DNA of 32,089 nt, taken from assembly GCA_015068865.1 (NCBI GenBank), contig SVJT01000005.1, positions 1-32,089 on the forward strand, given 5' to 3'. Positions 27,469-32,089 of the stretch are shown here, piece after piece. Origin of the DNA: Oscillospiraceae bacterium. GTDB taxonomy: Bacteria > Bacillota > Clostridia > UBA1381 > UBA9506. The translations under genes and the position numbers were made by a program. Numbering within the stretch: position 1 is the first letter of the stretch; each line of letters opens with the position of its first letter. The notes under the pieces are model-generated. The model saw only the letters and a program-made list of their open reading frames with translations. It was not told the DNA's origin and made no database searches.

Positions 27469-28947
27469 TTAAAAAACAACATTTTCATCCAAGGGATATA
27501 TGGGCCGAGGAATCTTTTGAAAATCAAAGACGGAAAGATCACCGGAATTCAGTCCCGGCGGATCCGTTGAAATGATACGGCAAGCGGCATCGCCAAAGAA
27601 CCCGCGGAAGTGCTGGGTGGATTTTAACCCTACATAACGATATTCACGCAGGTCCGCTCCGGTCACTGCAAAGGGGAGGTCATCAAAGGTTTGATTCCGT
27701 ACCGAACCAATAATAATTTCCACATTTCCAACCTTTATTCTGGCACATTTCCCCAGTTTACCCGCAGCGCCCCGCAGGTTGGGGGATGTATAAATATAGT
27801 TTCCCAAGGATTGTGAAATAATGTTCGCATTTTGAATAGCAATGGGCTCGCCGAAAATCTTTTCATGCCGTCCGCCCAAAGAAAAGCTAATTGTATCTCC
27901 CGGTTTTTTCTGAAAAATTTCTTCTACCGCTATAGGATCCACCATATAACCAAAGATAGAGCCGGGCAGATTTCTATTAAGCATTTCCCGCAGTAGATGC
28001 GTTCCGTCTCCCGGACAGCCACCACCCGGATTATCGCTCATCTCATTGATGACAATGTAACCCGGTGCCACCTCCTGCTCTGCAAGGTCCATCGCCTCTG
28101 TCGGTGAGAGTACATGAACATTAAAATAATGCCGTCTTTCCCAAACAAATTCTGCCAGCTGCCGGGCCGCTTTTTTTACATCCTTACCTTTTTCCGCCAC
28201 CACCACTACACTGGCTCCGGAGCCGGGCACATCTGCATAAGGAAATCCGTGAAAAAAAGACGCGTAAATGAGTCCTTCCTGTTTTGTGTACGCCTCAAAA
28301 TATGCTTCCATCTCCGGAAAAGGTGGATTGGCAGTCATACCGGTGGATATTGGGACTAACATAGGCAGTCTCTCTACGGCTGTTTCTACCTGTATTTTTT
28401 CCTTCATCATACGGGCCAATGTCTTCATAGCAAGATAGCCGGCCGCTTCTTTATCTGTGTGAGGATATTTGCGGATGCCAAACAATCCGTTAGCCAGTTG
28501 TGTCATTTCTTCCGTTATGTTGCCGTGTAAATCCAGGCACACGGTAATGGGCATGGTATTCCCTACAATTTGCCGCAATCTTGTCAGCACATAGGTTTCC
28601 AAGTCATCATGTTCTTCCGAAACACCGGCACCGTGCAACGCCATGCAGATGCCATCAATCTCATCCTTATGTTTTTCCACTACCGGCAAAATATGCTCCA
28701 GCATTTTATTCACACACTCTTCCGTTAGAGTAGGAGCTGCGCAGGTGTATGCACAGGTGGGGATGATTTCTATGTTTTCCTCTCGGCAAGCTCGAATGAT
28801 GCCCCCAAGATAAACTGCCGTTCCTTCAGACTTCTGAACGGATTCTTCTCCAATCAAAATCCCTCTGCCGATAAATTCCTCATAAGAGGTTTTATTTTCA
28901 GCAAATGTATTGGCCTCGTGTCCAAAATGACCGATAATGACTTTCAT
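27469..28947 (-). CDS. M81 family metallopeptidase (MlrC-like)
   Basis: IIGHFGHEANTFAENKTSYEEF, DGICMALHGAGVSEEHDDLE, CLDLHGNITEEM, DNPGGGCPGDGTHLLREML. Confidence 0.93.
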   Translation of the reverse strand: MKVIIGHFGHEANTFAENKTSYEEFIGRGILIGEESVQKSEGTAVYLGGIIRACREENIEIIPTCAYTCAAPTLTEECVNKMLEHILPVVEKHKDEIDGICMALHGAGVSEEHDDLETYVLTRLRQIVGNTMPITVCLDLHGNITEEMTQLANGLFGIRKYPHTDKEAAGYLAMKTLARMMKEKIQVETAVERLPMLVPISTGMTANPPFPEMEAYFEAYTKQEGLIYASFFHGFPYADVPGSGASVVVVAEKGKDVKKAARQLAEFVWERRHYFNVHVLSPTEAMDLAEQEVAPGYIVINEMSDNPGGGCPGDGTHLLREMLNRNLPGSIFGYMVDPIAVEEIFQKKPGDTISFSLGGRHEKIFGEPIAIQNANIISQSLGNYIYTSPNLRGAAGKLGKCARIKVGNVEIIIGSVRNQTFDDLPFAVTGADLREYRYVGLKSTQHFRGFFGDAACRIISTDPPGLNSGDLSVFDFQKIPRPIYPLDENVVF

Positions 28948-28971
28948 CAAGCTTCCTCCTCTTCGTTTGCG

Positions 28972-29817
28972 TTACATCACATTACGGAATCCCTTACCGA
29001 TAACATTACTGGTGTTGGCAATGACTATAAAGGCTGATTTATCCACTGATTTTACATAGTTCTTAAGCTGAAGTGCCTGACTGCGGTATAAAACTGTTAA
29101 AATCAGTTTCTTTTCATCATTGGTGTATGAGCCTGTACAATCACAAATGGTTGCACCGCGGTGAAGCTCTTTATTAATATACTCCTTAATCTCATCCGCA
29201 TGACTTGTAATAATGGTAAAATACTTAGAAACATTCAGGCTCTCAATCATGCCGTCTACCACCAACGATTTACCTAAAAGACCCAGGAAGGAGAACAAAC
29301 CGGTTTCAATGCCGAATACGGCAAAAGAACCAAAAACAATTAAAGTGTCCGTTGCTAAAAGGGCTTTACCAATATCTAAAGACGTATATTTTTTCATTAG
29401 CATAGCCACAATATCCGTTCCACCGGTGCTGGCACCCCAGTTAAACAGTATGGCACTGCCCACAGCCGGCAGGATAATGGAAAATGCCAGTTCTAAAACA
29501 GGCTGTTTGGTCATAGGTTCCGTTAAAGGACAAAGCCATTCTAAAAGATAAATAGAAATCGACATCAGCATACTGCAATAGGCTGTTTTAATGCCAAAGC
29601 TTTTACCGAGAAAAATAAAGCCTATGAGCAGCAACAAGGCATTAATAACCAAAACGAAAGTTCCTGAAGATACTGCCGGTATCAAACCGCCCAAAATAAC
29701 TGAAATACCGCTGACTCCGCCGGTGGAGAAATTGTTCGGGAATTTAAAGAAATAAATACCAACCGATACACATAGGGTTCCGGCAGTTATAATCAGCCAT
29801 TCCACTAATTTTTTCAT
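28972..29817 (-). CDS. YitT family membrane protein (DUF161 + C-terminal DUF2179)
   Basis: FKFPNNFSTGGVSGISVILGGL, NWGASTGGTDIVAML, HRGATICDCTGSYTNDEKKLILTVLYR; start MKKLVEW with agaaagg RBS. Confidence 0.93.
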   Translation of the reverse strand: MKKLVEWLIITAGTLCVSVGIYFFKFPNNFSTGGVSGISVILGGLIPAVSSGTFVLVINALLLLIGFIFLGKSFGIKTAYCSMLMSISIYLLEWLCPLTEPMTKQPVLELAFSIILPAVGSAILFNWGASTGGTDIVAMLMKKYTSLDIGKALLATDTLIVFGSFAVFGIETGLFSFLGLLGKSLVVDGMIESLNVSKYFTIITSHADEIKEYINKELHRGATICDCTGSYTNDEKKLILTVLYRSQALQLKNYVKSVDKSAFIVIANTSNVIGKGFRNVM

Positions 29818-29930
29818 TCTGTTCAACCTTTCTTTTTTTACAATAAGCATCGATATTGTAACATATAAAGCAACAAAAGGAAAGACCATTTTTTATTTTT
29901 ATATAAAATAAACAGTCTTTCCTAAAATTT

Positions 29931-30653
29931 TTATGCAATAGACTTCCGATAGGAAACATAGGCACTAATCACAGATGCAGCAACAGAAGCAATAATCACC
30001 GAAAAACCATAACTGATACAGGAAAAAAACGGTATTACTCGCATCATCGTGCTCAAAGCTGCAGCTATAATAACCGCCCGTGTTACACCGGCATTTTTCT
30101 TCATAGCCGGCACAAAGATAGCCACAAACATTCCGTACAGTGCCATACCCAAAGCTGTCGTTACGGATGTCGGCAATACCATTCCTGCCGAAGCGCCAAT
30201 AAAGGTACCAACAGACCAACCGATATACGGTGCTAACACCAAGCCATACATATACTTAATATTCACTTTTTCCTGAGCTGAAAGAACGGCAAAGTTTTCA
30301 TCCGTAATAAATGTACTCAAAAACAATCTATGTCCTGTCGTGAAGCTACCGTCCAGTTTTTGCGAAAGGGAAATCCCCATTAAGGAATACCGCAGGTTAA
30401 TCACCAGTTGCACCATTGCCATTTCCAACAGCGTTCCACCGGCAGCAATCAGAGAAATACCTGCCGCCTCGCCGGCAGAAGTTAAGTTGGTCATCGAAAT
30501 AAGCAAAGCCGTAATCACATTGAGCCCACTGTTCACAGCCGCTATACCAATGCCGATGGAAACGGATAAATATCCCAACCCAATGGGGATGCCGTCTTTA
30601 AAACCTTGTTTAAATAGTGTGTTCAATCCTATACTGCCTTTCTGATTAGCCAA
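29931..30653 (-). CDS. azlC: AzlC family branched-chain amino acid exporter subunit
   Basis: GFKDGIPIGLGYLSVSIGIGIAAVNSGLN, TSAGEAAGISLIAAGGTLLEMAMVQLVINLRYSLMGISLSQKL. Confidence 0.9.
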   Translation of the reverse strand: MANQKGSIGLNTLFKQGFKDGIPIGLGYLSVSIGIGIAAVNSGLNVITALLISMTNLTSAGEAAGISLIAAGGTLLEMAMVQLVINLRYSLMGISLSQKLDGSFTTGHRLFLSTFITDENFAVLSAQEKVNIKYMYGLVLAPYIGWSVGTFIGASAGMVLPTSVTTALGMALYGMFVAIFVPAMKKNAGVTRAVIIAAALSTMMRVIPFFSCISYGFSVIIASVAASVISAYVSYRKSIA

Positions 30654-31452
30654 GCTTCAGTGTTTCGCCTGGCTTGATGCTATATTCTTCTGCATTGTCA
30701 TCTGTAAACCATATTTCCAATGCCGTGGGATTATACACCGTTTTGTTATCAACGGAAATCACTAGTTGGCGCTGTGCAGTAATGTATTCATAAATTTCAA
30801 TGTTCGTTGCATACCAGATATCTTCCCTGCTCCCTACCATCTGGCAGAACTGTTCAATTTTCGCCCACTCTTCTTCGTTGTTGAACTCATAGCTGTGTCC
30901 CCAGACATATAATAGTAAGGGTTTTGAAAAATACTTCCGTTCCGTCATAGTCATAAACTTCTCTGCCATAGCCAGGCATTCTCTGTGATGGCAAGTAGGA
31001 TGCCATTCCATAAAATTCTCCGGAAAGCTAAAATAATTTGTGCTTTTTACTGTTCTTGCATACACAATACCGCAAGCAGAAAGGGTTTTGATAATATCTT
31101 CATTGTAACTGCCGTTGGCATAGCTCATGCCGCGGATAATTTCACCGGTTATTGCTTCTAAATTCTGTCTGTCTGTCAAAATTTCCTGTATTACATTCAT
31201 AGAGGGCAACACCTGCATAGTGCGGTGACGCTCCCCATGGCAGGAGATTTCGTGATTTTTATATAGTGTTGCAAATTCTTCCGGCTGAATCTTTTTGGGG
31301 TTATGGAAATTGCCGGAATTTACGTGAAACGTACCGCGAATGCCATATTTGTTAAACAACTCAATTAACGGACGGTCATTTTCACTGCCATCATCATAGC
31401 TCATGGTCACGGCAAACTTTTTGCCATCTTTTAAACGGTTTAATACGATCAT
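30646..31452 (-). CDS. Polysaccharide deacetylase family protein
   Basis: FAVTMSYDDGSENDRPLIELFNKYGIRGTFHVNSG, EISCHGERHRTM, LLLYVWGHSYEF. Confidence 0.92.
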   Translation of the reverse strand: MIVLNRLKDGKKFAVTMSYDDGSENDRPLIELFNKYGIRGTFHVNSGNFHNPKKIQPEEFATLYKNHEISCHGERHRTMQVLPSMNVIQEILTDRQNLEAITGEIIRGMSYANGSYNEDIIKTLSACGIVYARTVKSTNYFSFPENFMEWHPTCHHRECLAMAEKFMTMTERKYFSKPLLLYVWGHSYEFNNEEEWAKIEQFCQMVGSREDIWYATNIEIYEYITAQRQLVISVDNKTVYNPTALEIWFTDDNAEEYSIKPGETLKLG

Positions 31453-31469
31453 TTTTGTTTCCTCCTTGT

Positions 31470-32089
31470 TTATGAAAGTCGAATGTTTGCGTCGCCATTT
31501 TCCTGATAGGTAATGCGGTCGCCACCATCTGCCATACTGTCAAGATATGCTAAATACTCTTCTTTTGATTTAAACTTAGGCTCATAAGCCTCTTTAATGG
31601 CTTTGGCTCTTTTGCCGCCATCCTTTAACAATAAGGTCAGCATAGCAAGCTGCCATTTAGCAGAACCAACAATGGCTCGCTCACCGTCTTCAATATAATA
31701 ATTTGCACCATGGCTTCTGCCTACCGCACCGGGTGCATGGGGATGAATCATCGGCATAATGCAGGCCAGATCGCCCATGTCGGTGCTGCCGGAGCCAATC
31801 TTACCGATTCTTTTAAATTCTTCTTCCGGTAAAATCTGACCTAAAGCTTCTTCTGCCACATCAATCATGTCGGGACAGTTGCGATAAGGCGCATAACCCG
31901 GCTGATCCTGAATATCAATATTAGCGCCCAAAGAAAGAGCACCACCACACAAAGCACGGTTCACCTTTTTGTTAGCCTCCAAAATAGCTTCAAAGCTTTC
32001 ACCTCTTATGTAACTTTCAATGGTGACCGTATCGGGGATAGCATTGACCGCACTACCGCCCTTAGTGATAATGGGATGCACACGAATGA
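31470..32089 (-). CDS. M20 family peptidase/amidohydrolase, C-terminal part (runs off window)
   Basis: KGGSAVNAIPDTVTIESYIRG, GSGSTDMGDLACIMPMIHPHAPGA; reading frame open to the window edge. Confidence 0.88.
   Translation of the reverse strand, partial: IRVHPIITKGGSAVNAIPDTVTIESYIRGESFEAILEANKKVNRALCGGALSLGANIDIQDQPGYAPYRNCPDMIDVAEEALGQILPEEEFKRIGKIGSGSTDMGDLACIMPMIHPHAPGAVGRSHGANYYIEDGERAIVGSAKWQLAMLTLLLKDGGKRAKAIKEAYEPKFKSKEEYLAYLDSMADGGDRITYQENGDANIRLS

Overview
Low-GC Firmicutes (Clostridia-like) chromosomal window. Most of it is housekeeping sequence: gap; a cyclophilin lipoprotein; an AGCS symporter with an Lrp/AsnC regulator; trmB; a minus-strand walR-walK-(secreted protein)-yycH-yycI-obgE-ispE block; pgeF with an orphan 2-oxoacid oxidoreductase gamma subunit; murA; lysS; and an M20 peptidase / polysaccharide deacetylase / azlC / YitT / M81 peptidase cluster. 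Two accessory regions stand out. (1) At 3541-4170, immediately upstream of a TIGR02436/Avd-like four-helix-bundle gene (3176-3526, minus), there are three near-identical ~188-nt units separated by an identical 33-nt spacer. Each unit is a string of about 7 small hairpins separated by ATGAATT/AATTCAT linkers whose polarity flips at the unit centre, and inter-unit differences fall mostly in predicted loops. (2) At about 19218-26954, a ~7.7-kb integrated element lies in the 3' end of lysS. It has a duplicated lysS tail, putative arm-type integrase sites at both ends, a Tyr integrase, an Xis-like protein, a putative Rep, a serine recombinase and a BspA-like LRR surface protein cargo. Upstream of the LRR gene is a well-delimited candidate structured RNA (19740-19904) starting next to a sigma-A-like promoter and followed by a UUCG-loop terminator. 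No tRNA, rRNA or CRISPR array was recognised. All assignments are from reading sequence and protein motifs; no database or folding software was run.
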